Shown: positions 1-12,330, numbered from the stretch's first letter. The stretch: DNA of 64,000 bases from Pohlia nutans (GCA_022496805.1 CM040089.1:34580372-34644371); one strand, 5' to 3'. The notes: generated by a model from the sequence alone, not told the origin. A program made the numbers and translations.

Positions 1-3000
1 GCTAAAAACATGTCATAACTCAAGGGAGCTCCATTCAGCCCATCTGGAGGGGCCGAGCCAGCATGCGTCAACACCACGATGGCATTGAACCACACCGCAG
101 CTCCAAACACGTCAGTGATCGTGCGCAGCAATGGCACGTCTCCGAGGTCTCGACTCTGCATGTCCAGACGATCGAAATACAGAACTATGTCCGGAGAACA
201 TTTCTTGATATACCTCTTCACTTGTCCCATGATCCTCTCATTGTGCCGTTGATCTGCGGTAGAAGGCAGCAGCCCGGGTGTGTCTATCACCCTCATCTGT
301 GCACACAAACATGGTACTACAACATAAGCCTTCGTCCAACCAGTCTCAGAATCAAGCCCTTCACAACATCTAACCAAGGATATTCATGGTTTTTAAATAA
401 CCAATTACATTGATCATGTTACCAGATTTTATACCACCAGAATCAATGAAGAACATTGAATGTGTGGGTCAGTGAATAAAAACAAAAGAAAATCCCCATA
501 TGAGCTACTCAAAAATGCTACAAAAACATGACAAATCAGTATCAGAATCAAGTCCTTCACAACAACTCGCGTGACTATCTAACCAAGGATACTCATGGTC
601 TTAAAATAACCAATTCCATTGATCATGTTGCCAAATTTTATATCACCAGAATCGGTGAAGAACATTGCATGTGTTGGTCAGTAAATAAAATCAAAAGAAA
701 GTCCCCATATGAGCTACTCAAAAGTGCTAAAAAACATGACAGTTTTGGGCTTCTTGGACCTTTAGGGGCTAAGAAAATCAACAAGAGCAAAAACAATGAA
801 TACCTTGATGCCGTGCACAGTCCCGATAATCTCATGGACTTTCTTTGTGGACGGACCGAAAGCACTCGTCACCGACTTGCGCTCATCAAAGATGGAGTTG
901 ATGGTGGCACTCTTCCCAACCCCGGTCTTCCCCAAGACCAGTATTGTGCATGTGAAATCCAGCTCCTCCTCTTGGTGCGTTGCTTCCGCCTCTATTGCCA
1001 GAGCATTAGCGCGGTCAAAACTGAAAGCTCCAGTGCGATTAGTGGTGCCGCCGCCCCTCAAGGACTCTGCTAATCCTAAGCGGTACAACACTTGAGCTAC
1101 AACCTGGTTCTGTGGAGATTGCCCCAGACGGTGAGCTAGCCTCAAGAACTTCACCCTGATATTCTGAAGCTTCTCGCGCGTTTCATTGCCTTCATTATTT
1201 GTGGTCTCATCGGTGATGGATGCAACCTGGGCTGGTGTGCTAGCATTGGGATGTTGCGTCATCCTACCAGCCGTGTCCGTTGCTGTTGCTTTTCTAGTTG
1301 GTCGTTTGGGCAAAGAGGGCAATGAGGGCCCAGCTGCACCCATAGATGGCTTGTTTACACTCTCATTTCCAGATCCTACAACAAAGAAAGAATAACTCAG
1401 TGAATACCTCGAACTTTGCATGAAGATGACTAAAACCCGAAAATTCAAATGAAGCACAAAACCATGCCATCAAATAGATCAGAGTAATCCCACACAACTT
1501 GGAAATTACGAGCAGTATCCTTGCGACACACGCTTGCTGAAAAGCTAACACCTAAGAGCTAGATAGTCTACAGTGTTCTCAAATCTTTACACCCACACTA
1601 ATCAAAGGTTTGCATCATACCGAGTTCTATTTTCAGATAAAAATAGTATGGCTGTGTTCTTGCCACAACTATGACAGCCAAAATCCCCTTTTTGAATAAA
1701 TTTTCTTTGAATTTTTCTATGAGCGAGGTGGCTACAAAAAGCAAAGAAAGAAGAAATGGCTACGAAAAACCAACGAAAAAAGAGATGGCTACAAAGAGCG
1801 AAAACACCTTCACACAATCTTCTGAGAGTGTAGGGAATGAAACAGAAGGTGGCAAAGGAATGAAACAGAAGGTGGCACTCCTTATATACGGTACCATCTA
1901 TCACCTACCGAGGCTTGCAACCTCGACCAACTACCTTTACTTAGTGATGACACTTTGGGTTCTAATTTCCTCGTATGTATATGATGCACAAATTTGTAGT
2001 CTGGAATAAGATAAGGAACTATAATTTTTGAACATCAAATGAACACTGCAGTGAGTTATAACTTACCAGATCTTCCGGGCAAGCCTAGCTGCGAAGTATC
2101 GCCATCGTCTTCATCTTCATCATCTTCATCATTTTCATCATTTTCATAATACTGATCCTCTGCATCGGCATCCGAGTCACCTTCCTCACCCGAGTCGTCT
2201 GCCCTTACAAAATTCCGTGAGCTTGGTTGTCTCCCCTGTGTCTGACCACTTTCTAAGGTAGGCAGTTCTGGATCGACTGCTCTTACAGCAGTGTAAAGAT
2301 GTGCTGGGCTTGCAAGCACTCTCTGATCTTCTGCAACAGCCCTGGGCAATTCTTTCTTAATAACAAGAGAATCTACTTCATCTCCCTCTTCTTCTTCTTC
2401 TTCTTCACCTTCTTCTAAATTATGATCCCTGGCCACCTCAATAATTTTCTCTTCCTCCTGCACACCGTGATCCTCCTGTGAATCTTCATAGACCTCGAAC
2501 TTAGATTCTGTCACAGGGGCTTTGACAATGAATTCCTCCTCATCATCGTTCTCGCCTGAAGTTGACTCTCTCTGGCGAGGGACTCTCCTCTCTAAAGCCT
2601 CTGGCTCCTCCCTTCTTCGACCAGAGGCAGTGTCCTCCAGTTCCGAAACTGTTCCTCCATCGTATGCCTCCTCAAATTCTTCCTCGACACCTGCCTCATC
2701 TTCTTCTACTCCTGTAAACCATCAAAACAGCAATCCCTCATCAGCCAATCACACAGACACCTCAACCCCTCAAGGACCAAGGATTCATGGTTATAAAACG
2801 ACCACCTCGAAAAATATAAATCAAATGGGGGCCAAATTTAATATCAGAGAAGACCATTGCACGTGTTAGTAAATAAATAAATGAAATTTGGACCAAAATA
2901 CATTAACCCCTAAGCGTCTAAAACGCCCAATATGGCCATCTGCATCATTGAGCTTTGCAACGGTGGCATTTTCTCATTTTACCTCAGTTTTCTGATTGCA

Positions 3001-3656
3001 ATGCATCATTTTAAAGCTCTTGTTCTATACTACAAGATGAACAGTGTCGATCGTCAAACTGAAGTCATTTTCACACAAACAGATGATTTGCAGCAGGGGG
3101 TCCAATTTTCCTACATTACAGAAAATACACAGTGGACGCTTAGGGGTTAAAAATCCATTTAGGTCTCGTCTTTACCATGCTCTTCTTCAGTCCTCACAGG
3201 CATTGCCCCACGCACGGCTGAAGCTCCAGTATAATCCAATTCATCCTCCGTATTGCTAGCACTGGAGGAATACTCCGAGCTGCTACCACTGGTCTCCTCC
3301 TCCTCACTCTCATCATCGTCATCGTCATCGTATACGTTTCCTTCTTGCGGTAAACCCTCAACAGTCCCAGCTTCAAACTGGGACCGAGCGTCAATGGAAC
3401 TTACAGGACTCGGGGGCTCAAAGCTTGTAATCGAAGAAGCTGCCATCCTTTCCAACGCACTGTCAAAACTGTCCGCACTGCCGACGCTTTCTTCTTCATC
3501 ACCAATCTCTTCTTGTGTCCGCGTCCTAATGGGAGTGAGCCCCGTTGTATGTGGCTCTTCTTCCTTCTTCTCCGCTTCAACGTTCGGGGAGCTGCTCTCG
3601 GCCTTGGTACTATCTCGGTTCCTGCCCAAGCTACTGAGCTTACGAAGGGCGTCCAT
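1..3656 (-). CDS. TOC159-family chloroplast preprotein import receptor GTPase (5' part, runs off left edge)
   Basis: Outer-envelope GTPase that recognises preproteins as part of the TOC translocon. Four minus-strand exons read in phase: 3656-3176, 2711-2067, 1375-804 and 296-1, about 664 codons, with the rest beyond the window. The start at 3656 opens MDALRKLSSLGR, which matches METLRKLSSMGR of the second copy at 56-63 kb. The first two exons encode an acidic, low-complexity A domain (DDDDDD and EEEEEE runs). The third carries the conserved NETREKLQNIRVKFLRLAHR segment and the P-loop GKTGVGKS (near 909-932). The fourth starts just before DTPG and includes VLTHAG. All junctions are GT-AG and the phases (1, 1, 0) equal those of the other copy. 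The A domain, about 375 residues, is half that of the other copy. The M domain is not seen because of the window edge. Family assignment is secure; the exact subtype is not. Confidence 0.9.
297..803. repeat. Two tandem diverged copies of the family-A TTAA element inside a TOC159 intron
   Basis: The intron between the P-loop exon and the DTPG exon holds two direct copies, about 196 bases apart (from about 347 and 543), of the common family also found at 18227 and 63619. Shared stretches include ttgatcatgtt, gaagaacattg and ctactcaaaa. The second copy keeps the 3' end (gggcttcttggacctttagggg, ending near 770); the first lacks clear ends. Confidence 0.6.
2903..3150. mobile_element. TTAA-flanked MITE, family B, in intron 1 of the left TOC159 gene
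   Basis: Begins TTAACCCCTAAGCGTC and ends with GACGCTTAGGGGTTAA, 248 bp. Internal sequence matches copies at 50719-50968 and about 56783-57006. It lies 25 bases inside the donor of intron 1 and has the same orientation relative to the gene as the copy in intron 1 of the right TOC159 gene. A truncated family-A element (about 2765-2880) precedes it. Confidence 0.75.
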
Positions 3657-4440
3657 CCTTGTCACTTTCTCCCTTCCTCAAAAAAAAATTTCCTGCTATA
3701 CGACAACAACAGAACTCACAACCTCGTAAAGAAATTCACGTGAAAAAATCTCGTTGTGGAAGGAAATTATGACCTAAACCCTTGCTCTACCCAAACCTAA
3801 TCAACGAATTCTAATTTGCAATGTCGGAGCTGAACGAACTCAGACCTCTACTCGAAGTGGTTCATGGTGTCAGTCAGCTCGGGGATGGAATGTCAGATTC
3901 TCCAATTCTTCATCGCAACAACAAAGTAACTACTCTTCTTCACCTGCACCAAAACTTACCACGATCTTCAATCCAGCAATTCTCCAAAAGCAAAATCCTA
4001 CCGACGGCATTGAAATAACAAAAAACAGAGCATCGATAGCAATCAACAATCTCAACCAAAATTACAAAAAACGAAACATTATTCCAAGTCCTCGTTTCGT
4101 CCGCCGCCACAGAACCAGGAAACAAAACGCGTTCTATAAACCTCCAACAAAACCCTCAAACCCCCAAACCCACTCACCCCGCCCAAATCGTTCAAACTCG
4201 CCAACATGTCGACATCACCCCGCCCAAAAAACCCAAAGCCCGCTCTCGACCGAACCAACACCGGAATTCACAACCTTCGAAAATAATCACAAAAGCAGAA
4301 ACCAAAAGCATAGAACGCGAAGAAAAATGACGTACATTCCAGTTTTCTCGAATTGGAGTGGCGATGGCGATGCTTAACATTAATAAGTTGGCAATGCGTT
4401 GCGAGACTTCAATGGATCCCAAATGAAGCTGAGCAGGCAG
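3657..4440 (-). promoter_or_regulatory. Leader and promoter region of the left TOC159 gene
   Basis: An acceptor-like site (gtgcag before GTGAAG, exon border near 3943) sits about 290 bases upstream of the start codon, as in the right-hand copy where an intron ends 69 bases before the ATG. This suggests a 5'UTR intron. A possible donor (AAT followed by GTACGT) lies near 4335. The region is otherwise C/A-rich on the plus strand without a convincing ORF. The intron is inferred only from splice-like motifs and from the second copy. Confidence 0.35.
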
Positions 4441-4732
4441 CGAGACAAGTGAGCACAGGTATGGCGCTGGCGGGTGGGGAACAAAGTTACAAAAGCACGA
4501 GAGGTAGTTTGTTGTGTGTGATATGGAGTTTGGCTTTCATTGGGCGATGAGACTCACGAGAGTGACCCAGGGTTGAAATGTAAAAAAGTTCTTTTTGAGG
4601 AAAAAAAGCTTATCTTATCCGTGTTTTGAGTGTTTCTTTTTCTTTTCTTTTCTTTTCTTTCTTATTTTTATACTTTCAGAAAAGTTACTCTCCAGAGCTT
4701 GAGAATTTCTCTCTTTCAGTTCGTAATCGCTC

Positions 4733-4850
4733 ACACTGAAATCACAGTGTACTGTGGATGAGTGGATACATTCATCCATTTGGACAGATTTCATCCATTT
4801 TAACAAAAAATCCAATTCTCATCCAATTTGGATGAACTTTATCACAGTGT
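4733..4850. repeat. Short inverted-repeat element ending CACACTG / CAGTGTG
   Basis: The arms combine CACACTG..CACAGTG with ATTCATCCATTTGGA facing CCAATTTGGATGAA, so the whole 118 bp can fold on itself. No clear target duplication is visible. It is likely a small fold-back MITE of unknown superfamily. Confidence 0.4.
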
Positions 4851-5019
4851 GTTGAAATTTAATTATTAGTAAAAAAATGTTTAGTAATCAACACTAATCA
4901 TTTGTGACAAGATGCACACTTGTGAATACCGTAGGCCACAGTATATAGTGATTTAACCCCTAAATGTCCTCATCCCTCTCCAGATTTGGAGAATTTCAAA
5001 AATGTTTAATAAAATGTAA

Positions 5020-5370
5020 TTAACCCTTAAACGTCAAGAGGGGCAGCCCGGAAGGCATCTAAATTTTCGGAGGAAAAAAAAAACGAAAATAATGCAAAAA
5101 CAGCTCTGCGGGACACTGCTGGCCAGCACTGTAGCACTGTGGCATCTCAGTTGCCCCAACCTCAAAAACTTGTTCAATTTCATAACTTTGATTGCTTACC
5201 AACAATTCCACAATCTCTCAAATGAGGCGCAAATTTGCAATCTAGATCGCTTTTTCAGTAGCTTTCCAATGCACCAATCCACGCTTCATTTGGTTGAGAA
5301 AATCTACTTTTTTCTTGATTATTCTCTTTTAAATAAGCCTATGGGGCTTACCTTGACGTTTAAGGGTTAA
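5020..5370. mobile_element. TTAA-flanked MITE, family G, nested
   Basis: 351 bp with 19-base matching ends: TTAACCCTTAAACGTCAAG and its complement. It is inserted in a TTAA of the family-F element, which is restored when it is removed. Confidence 0.75.
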
Positions 5371-5863
5371 GAGCGATATTTTGAACTTGATATATGAATA
5401 AAAGCCATACATTATAAATTTTTGATTCTATCCATACGGTTAGATCTATGATTGTTGTCATCAATATTTTTGTTTAAAATTTGAAACTTAAAGTTGAAAA
5501 TGTTTTTGTAATTTGAATACTATTAAGATATTGACAATTTATACATGAAATTTGTTGTGATTGGTTGAAATGTAATACTCTAAATATAGTGATTTTTGGA
5601 AATTTTTTGGTTGCTTAATTTTATGAGTTGACTTTTTTAAGAGCACTTTTACACTGAACTCTTCGAAATTTTGGGTGAATCACTACAACATAAAATTAGG
5701 CATAAAAAATTCACAAATCATCTCCTTTCTAATCGGATCACATATGCATGAAGGTAACTTCCTATAAACATATAGTAAAAAACCCACACTGCAAAAAGTC
5801 AATGACGGATGAGAAATTTGTGTTTGATTATGTACATCGTCCGCTTTCTGGATGGTTGGACGT

Positions 5864-7064
5864 TTAACCCTTAAAGGACATACTAAGTCCCTTCGGGCTT
5901 AGTTTCAAAGAGATATAGGAAAAAACTTTACTTTTTCTCAACCAAAACATAAAAGGATTGATTCTTTGGAAAGGTACTAAAAATGCGAGAGTAGAATCCC
6001 AACTTGCGCCTAATTTGATGAACTATGGAGCTCACGGTGATTGAAAGAGTGCATCGGGAAAGTGAAGGGATATTTTTGGGCAGCTAATTTCGGGCCGGCC
6101 GGCGTGAGCGGGGCATGTGCGTGGGCTTGTTTTCACATGAGGCCGGGAGCAGGGCTCTGTGGCTTTTAGCCAGGTCGGTGGCTTCGAGCCAGGTCAGTGG
6201 TGTCGGGCCGGGTTGGCGGGGATTGGGTTGGCCGGGTTGGCGGATGATGTTCTTTGAATTTCTCATAAAATGCACATCATACTTCGTTAATTTTATTTCT
6301 ACTCATTTGTATATTTATTTGAATGGAAAAACGCAAAGTCCCGAAAACGTCTATTTTAATCCCAGATGATTTTACACAAAGTTTTTTGGTCATTACACGT
6401 CAATAAACCTTACTCGAGGAGTTTTATTTTGAACAATTAAATATCATGTGTCACTAACGTCACTAACCTCTATTTATGGGGTTAGTGACGTTAGTGACAC
6501 ATGATATTTATTTTAAAGTAAAATGCCTACATATTTTAAAAATAAAGTGTCTACATATATTTTTAAATAAAAAATTATTTTTTAAATATCTAGGCACTTC
6601 ACTTTAAAGTAAATATCATGTGTGACTAATGTCACTAACCCCAATAATAAAGGTTAGTGACGTTAGTCACACATGAAATTTAATTTTTTTAAATAAAACT
6701 CTTTGATTGAGGCTTATTGATGTGTAATGAACAAAAACTTTGTGTAAAATCATCTCCTTGTTCAAAGTGTTATTTTATGCTTATTGTTCGTGTAAACATA
6801 ACTAATATACATTATAATTAATGTATATACTAATGTAAACGAATCCGCCAGCAATGTGTCAGTCTCGGCCGATCCCTGTTGACCCGACCCACCCCACCCA
6901 CCCGACTAGCCCCCATCCCGTCATGATCCTGTCATTCAATCTTTTTTTTCAAAAAAATTATGCCTCATCATAACATCGGGGCAACCTTGGCACGGATGCT
7001 TGTAGGGTGAAAATATTGATTTGATTCCTTCCCGCCATTTGAGTCCATGTCTTTTAAGGGTTAA
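5864..7064. mobile_element. TTAA-flanked element, family H, 1.2 kb, nested
   Basis: Starts TTAACCCTTAAAGGACAT and ends ATGTCTTTTAAGGGTTAA, so the ends are inverted repeats. It contains a GC-rich patch (6090-6245, rich in GGCCGG and GGTTGG) and the nested palindrome at 6365-6754. There is no coding capacity for a transposase. Confidence 0.65.
6365..6754. repeat. Palindrome of palindromes
   Basis: The outer arms are gatgattttacacaaag at 6365 and its complement ending at 6754. Inside are two further hairpins built on ATATCATGTGTCACTAAC (about 6446-6511) and a close variant (about 6612-6676), with the loop text GTTAGTGACGTTAGTGAC. Probably a fold-back MITE inserted in element H. Confidence 0.65.
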
Positions 7065-7071
7065 GGGTTAA

Positions 7072-7515
7072 TTCGGTGTCAGTGTTTTGCAACTCTCCAA
7101 AGCTTTTGCTCCTAATGAAAAAATCTTATCTCTTTCAGTTCGTAATTAGTGTTTTGCAGTGAAATTTTCTCTTTCGTTCTCAGAAGGAAAAAAAAAATTA
7201 AAAGCAAGAAGAATGAGAATAGGGAAAAGGTTTATCTTATCTGTGTTTTGTATTTTGAATTTTTGTATTTTAAAATTACACTAAAGAGCCTTTAAAAATA
7301 GATAACGTATTAGAGCAGTTTAGGAAGTCTCCCTTTTGGAACTGGATTAAATAAACATCTTTTAATGAGATCCAATTTTCACCTTTTACAACAGGTTGCA
7401 CCACAGGCAGCTGATGATTCTTCCTTCAAGAGCCATACCTAAAACTCCAATTGCTCTCATTTCTGTAGGTCCTCATGGTAACTAACTTGCTGGAAGTTGA
7501 CATTGTCCATGCTCA
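7072..7515. other. AT-rich intergenic stretch, no gene seen
   Basis: No ORF of interest. Short similarities to the 4.5-4.8 kb stretch (ctttcagttcgtaat, cttatctgtgttttg) suggest a small local duplication. Confidence 0.4.
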
Positions 7516-7842
7516 GAGCATCTCCACTCCTACACGCTAGAGATGACTCGCTGAAATTATTCATTTACATTTGAAGAGCCCTTGCATTTACACTCCTCCA
7601 CCCTTGAACGTCCCTCACACATCAAAAGTGCACAATGGAAAGTGGGGTATAGTCATTCATTAAATAGTCAATGGACCAATCACAAGTAGAATGTGGGGTA
7701 TAGTCAACTAAATAGTGATTTAAAGGGCCATTTCTTAACACGCTAGGATGGAAAGTCAAGAGGCATTTTTGAAGGGCTCTTGGCACTTTTCATCTAGTTC
7801 TGGAGTGTGAGAGACTCTGGGAAGGCAGCGGTGGAGTTGCTC
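7516..7842. mobile_element. PIF/Harbinger (Tourist)-like MITE
   Basis: Ends GAGCATCTCCAC and GTGGAGTTGCTC with a three-base duplication TCA on both sides; 327 bp. Size, ends and type of target duplication match the element at 46366-46688. Confidence 0.6.
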
Positions 7843-8153
7843 TCACAACCATGCTCATGAAAACAGTGACCTCAGATGCAAGCCATCAGAAAAGTTGGGT
7901 CAGACTATTTTGGTGCCATTTTGACACCAAAGGCTGCATACATGTCATTTTAGTGTCATTCTATCCATACTAGGTTGGTATGGAGGTTGGCACCAAATTA
8001 TCTTAGTTGCATTTCAATGCACCATCATGGCACCATGCTCACATTCCTCAAAGTTCCTGATGAGTGACCTGCCAACTATGGGAAAGGGGGCTTGATGATG
8101 AACTGCTCTATTATGTTATGTAATAATTGTTTGTACACCTTGTTAGTAATTAT

Positions 8154-8866
8154 TTAACCCCCAAACGCCGCCGAGACCAAAAAATGGCTTATGAAGTCAA
8201 TTGTTCAATTCCAATTGTTGCGTGGATGATTTCCATCCAATTCTTTATGTGAAGGGCTTTGCTTAGCGATGCCACCCCTTTAAGTTAAATTCAAATCATT
8301 CAAGCTATTTTTAGATTTTACATGGGGTCCCAACTACAAAAAGAGTCGTAAAAACGGTTCACCGTGTAGTGTATTTTGAAATTTTTTGCTTGTTCTAAAT
8401 TTAGGCCATGAAAATGAGTTCCATTGCATTTGAGCTTAACTAACAAAATGAAGCTTGCCAAGTCTAGTTTCTACTCCACTTTGAATTTTTGGAAAATTTT
8501 GAAAATTGAGTGTTTTATTGTAGTTACAAGTTCGGTAGGTATCACTAAGGTGTAGCAAAATTTAGAAACACGGATGATTTTCATCAACTAAACTTTTCTT
8601 CATTGTAATTTACACCTTAGGTGAAAAAATTGGAATTTTCTAGTACATTTTGTAATTGATATAGATTTTCTTTACAATCACTTCATAAAACCATAGTAAT
8701 TTCAAATTTTCACCAAAATTTATGAAAAGATCATGATTTGTAGTAGACATGTGACTTCATCTACTAAAAATATAAATTTGAATTCTTGTATTATTTTTAG
8801 TAGCAAAATTGAGTGTGACAGATAAAACATGATTCCATGGTCATAGGCCCAACCTTTAGGGGTTAA
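8154..8866. mobile_element. TTAA-flanked MITE, family C, copy 1
   Basis: 713 bp from TTAACCCCTAAACGCCGCC to CCTTTAGGGGTTAA. The internal text (gtagttgggaccccatg; atcatgatttgtagtag) recurs in the opposite direction at 9010-9745 and 23785-24510. Confidence 0.75.
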
Positions 8867-9009
8867 CACCTTGTTTGTATCTTGTGTTCAAATTCATGCA
8901 GTGGGGGCAGCTGGACGGAGCTCACTGGTGGAACTGCACTCTATCTCCCTGAACTGACGCACACGGGTTCTGGTGCTCTGCAATGTGGACAGAGTACAGC
9001 CAAACCTCT

Positions 9010-9745
9010 TTAATCCTTAAATGCCTAGGCCTATGACCATGGAATCATGCTTTACCTGTCACACTCAATTTTGCCACTATAAATAAGATAAAAATTATAC
9101 TTTATATTTTTAGTAGATGAAACCATGTGTCTAATACAAATCATGATTTTTTCATAAAATTTGGTGAAAATTTGGAATTACTATGATTTTTTGAAGTGTT
9201 TGTAAAGAAAATTCCTATCAATTACAAAATATGCTAAAAAAAATTGATTTTCTAAACAAAGATGTAATTCACAATGAAGAACATTACAGTAAATGAAAAT
9301 CATCCATGTTTCTATATTTAGAAAAATCACTACACCATGGTAATACCCACCAAACTTGTAACTCCAATAAAATACTCAATTATCAAAGTTTTCTAAAAAT
9401 TCAAAGTGGAGTAGTTACTAGACTATGTAAGCTTCATTTTGTTAGTTAAGCTCAGATGCAATAGAACTCATTTTCATGGCCTAAATTTATTTTAAGCAAG
9501 AAAAAGCAGAAAAATCCAAAATACACTACGTGGTGAACCATTTTTATTACTCTTTTTGTAGTTGGGACCCCATGTAAAATCCCAAAATAGCTTGAATTAC
9601 TTTAATTTAATTTGAAGAGGTGGCATGACCAATGAAAACCCTTCACACAAAAAAATGGATGGAATTCAACATTCTTTCTTCATCCAGCAACTAATTCAAA
9701 TCATCCAAAGACCATTTTTTGGTATGGGCGGCTGTTAGGGGTTAA
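9010..9745. mobile_element. TTAA-flanked MITE, family C, copy 2, inverted relative to copy 1
   Basis: 736 bp, TTAATCCTTAAATGCC to TTAGGGGTTAA. With copy 1 only 143 bases away it forms a 1.6 kb imperfect inverted repeat that could produce a hairpin transcript. Confidence 0.7.
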
Positions 9746-10362
9746 TATCACGTTTTAGGCTTGTGATTTACGACGGAGTTCTGTAACTCAAAGAACTTTG
9801 GGAAATTTTCTTTTGTATTCTGAGTGAGCATGAATCCCAAGAAATACAAGTCAAATGTTTAGATATAAAATGTATATTTATGTTTGTTTGTTTGGTGAAA
9901 AAAAAAAATTCTATTTATTTTGAAGATGGTTCATACAATCACGAAGTACCTCGTGGAATTTTACTTCTCAACTCAAGTACAAATTATGCAGATTATTGTG
10001 TATATAAAGAAGAAAGATCTAAAACAAAAATAGTTTTTAATTATTTTGTAATTTATTTTCAAGCTTAAACTGCTATATATAATAGCAATAAAAAAACTTT
10101 GTTGGAGATGATGTGGAAACGTCATTTTGTTTGCATTATTGACAACACTAATGATATAATTTTCATGTTATTTGTGTTATTTGTGTTATTGATAACACAT
10201 GAATTAACATATTTTATATTTTTGAAACAATAGGACATTTTGTTCCGTTGGAAAATCAAAAACCAGGAGCCAAAGCTCTGGCAATTTTTTTTTTTTTTTA
10301 TATTTTTGTACAATTAATTTTCTAAACTAAAAGAATAACTCCAATGGAAGTCTCTTAAGCAT
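9746..10362. other. AT-rich intergenic stretch, no gene seen
   Basis: Only short, low-complexity ORFs. No conserved motif or terminal repeat was found. Confidence 0.4.
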
Positions 10363-10800
10363 CTAGGTAAGTTTGATGGGTAGCCCGAGTGATGAAAAAA
10401 TCAATTTGAAGCCAGGTTCTATCAAATTTGTCATGGAACTTCGCGAGAATATGATAAAGCTCTTGTAACTTTTAGAGTCTTGTGCTATGCGATCTGGACA
10501 TGGTCCGTAAAAGCGTCCCACAAGATCATTACAAGTTTCTGAGCCGTTCAATTATCATTGCTAAAACATTTAGCATTCATGTTGAGCCAACCCGTCCAGA
10601 TGGCTGAGCTCTGGAAGAATGACCACATTGTGGTGCCTTTTTTTAACCTACAGTGAAGTTTAGAACCCAATACGCATTGTCGCCACGTTAGGGCAAGTCG
10701 TTTCCCATTCTTGTGGGGTAAAGCAAGAGTTGTGTACAATATTGTCAAAGTAAAGTCCCAAGTATGTTCGGTCTTCTCATAGTGGTGAAAGAGATGTAAA
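10363..10800 (-). pseudogene. Relic of an unrecognised repeat-encoded ORF, left part
   Basis: Minus-strand fragments read LALTWRQCVLGSKLHCRLKK and, after frame breaks, RFYGPCPDRIAQDSKSYKSF. The composition is protein-like but I do not recognise the family. A minus-strand relic on the far side of the fold-back (12430-13060) ends in a similar short stretch, so the two may be halves of one ORF split by the fold-back. This is an inference of low confidence. Confidence 0.25.
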
Positions 10801-10829
10801 AAAGATTCATTCAGTCCCGCCAGGCACCT

Positions 10830-11743
10830 CCATCACAAACTTGGCAAGTTATGTTTTTGCAATGTTTTACGTATGTTGTTGAGATGAACAAGGGTGATTA
10901 CGTTCGACATACGTTTCACATATGTTTATCGTATAAAAAATGTACGAACAATATATTACAAACATGAAAAAACACATTAAACACCCAATTCCCTAATTTT
11001 GCACTTGGCCAAGTGCACTCATTTCATGAGCAAACTTGGCTTTAAAAAAAGTTGTTTGAATTTTTTTGTAAAAAACAGGGATTTTTGTCTTTCTACAATC
11101 TCTTCATTGTAAAGACAAATTATTTAATTTATTTTTTATCCTTATCTTTATCTTATATCTTTATCTTCATCTTTTCTTTTTCTTTTATCTTGTTTTTTTT
11201 CCTTGTCTTCTTTCTTGTCTTCCTCTTGTCTTCCTTTTTTTTCTTCACATTGCCATTTTTGGAGTTTAAACGATAATTTAAAAAAAAATAAAAATCAGGG
11301 AGCAGGCTGAATCCAATACAGGCCCTGAAATGAAAAATGAAAAAAGAAAAAGAAAAAAAAATGATTTTTTTTTTTTTTTTTTTCCTGGATTTTCCGGGCA
11401 GGGAGGGTCCGCGCGCGCGGACCCTACTCTTATTTTGACCCACTCTCCTTCCCTCCTCTCCTTTCTTTTTTCTCCCCTCTCTCTTATATAAACCCTCCCA
11501 CATTCTTCCTCCCTCACACTTCCTTCCTCCTCTCTCTTCTTCCTTTATATTGAGGAGAAGGGAGAAGGAAGAGAGGGAGAAGAACAAGAGAGGAAAAGGG
11601 GTGGAAGGAGAGTGTGAGGGAGGGAGAGTGAGAGAAGGTTTATATAGGGGAGAGGGGGGAGTGAGGGAGGGAGGGTCAAAATAAGAGTAGGGTCCGCGCG
11701 CGCGGACCCTCCCTGCCCGGAAAATCCGGAAAAAAAAAAAAAA

Positions 11744-11797
<54 letters not shown>

Positions 11798-12330
11798 CTT
11801 TCATTTCAGGGCCTGTATTGGATTCAGCCTGCTCCCTGATTTTTATTTATTTTTTAAATTATTGTTTAAACTTCAAAATTGGCAAGGTGAAGGAAAAAAA
11901 AGGAAGACAAGTGGAAGAGTAGAAGAAAAAGAAGGAAGACAAGAAAGAAGACAAGAATAAAATACAAGATAAAAGGAAAGATAAGATAAAGATAAAGATA
12001 AAGATAAAATAAAAGATAAAGATAAGGATGAGAAATAAATTAAACAATTGTTTCTTTATAGTGTAGGGGATTGTAGGAAGACAAAAATCTCTGTTTTTAA
12101 GAGATTTTTTCAAACTATTTTTTTAATGCGCTTGGGGGCCAAGTGCATGATTATATGGCCAAGTGCAAAATTAGCGAATTGGGTGTTATTAGGATAAAAT
12201 TTACATGTTTGTAATATGTCATTCGTACGTTTTTTCTACGATAAACATATGTAGAACATAATCACCCTTGTTCATCTCAACAACATGTGTAAAACATTGC
12301 AAAAACGTCACTTCCTAAGTTTGTGATGTC
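10830..12330. mobile_element. 1.5 kb long fold-back (inverted-repeat) element
   Basis: Two arms of roughly 700 bases are inverted copies. The left arm runs from atcacaaacttggcaagtta through aacaagggtgattac to cgggcagggagggtccgcgc. The right arm repeats these in reverse up to about 12330. The axis is near 11557, between GGTCCGCGCGCGCGGACC at 11406 and its partner at 11691. The arms include pyrimidine/purine-rich blocks and long T runs. The ORFs inside are low-complexity Lys/Phe-rich text and are not genes. Confidence 0.75.

Larger units (their letters stand above)
4953..7071. mobile_element. TTAA-flanked element family F, carrying two nested TTAA elements
   Basis: The outer element starts TTAACCCCTAAATGTCC at 4953 and its own sequence (gatttggagaatt; tgaacttgatatatgaat; atggttggacg) is recognisable from the copies at 44696, 52506 and 53236. 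It is interrupted at one TTAA by family G (5020-5370) and at its terminal TTAA by family H (5864-7064). Removing both leaves an element ending GGACGTTTAAGGGTTAA at 7071. Confidence 0.7.

Noticed and set aside
2056..2514. Independent 152-codon acidic protein
   Set aside because: It is part of exon 2 of the left TOC159 gene. The apparent start is a GTG, and reading continues in frame upstream to the acceptor near 2712.
11153..11587. 144-codon Lys-rich ORF
   Set aside because: It is low-complexity sequence in the arm of the fold-back, with no conserved features.
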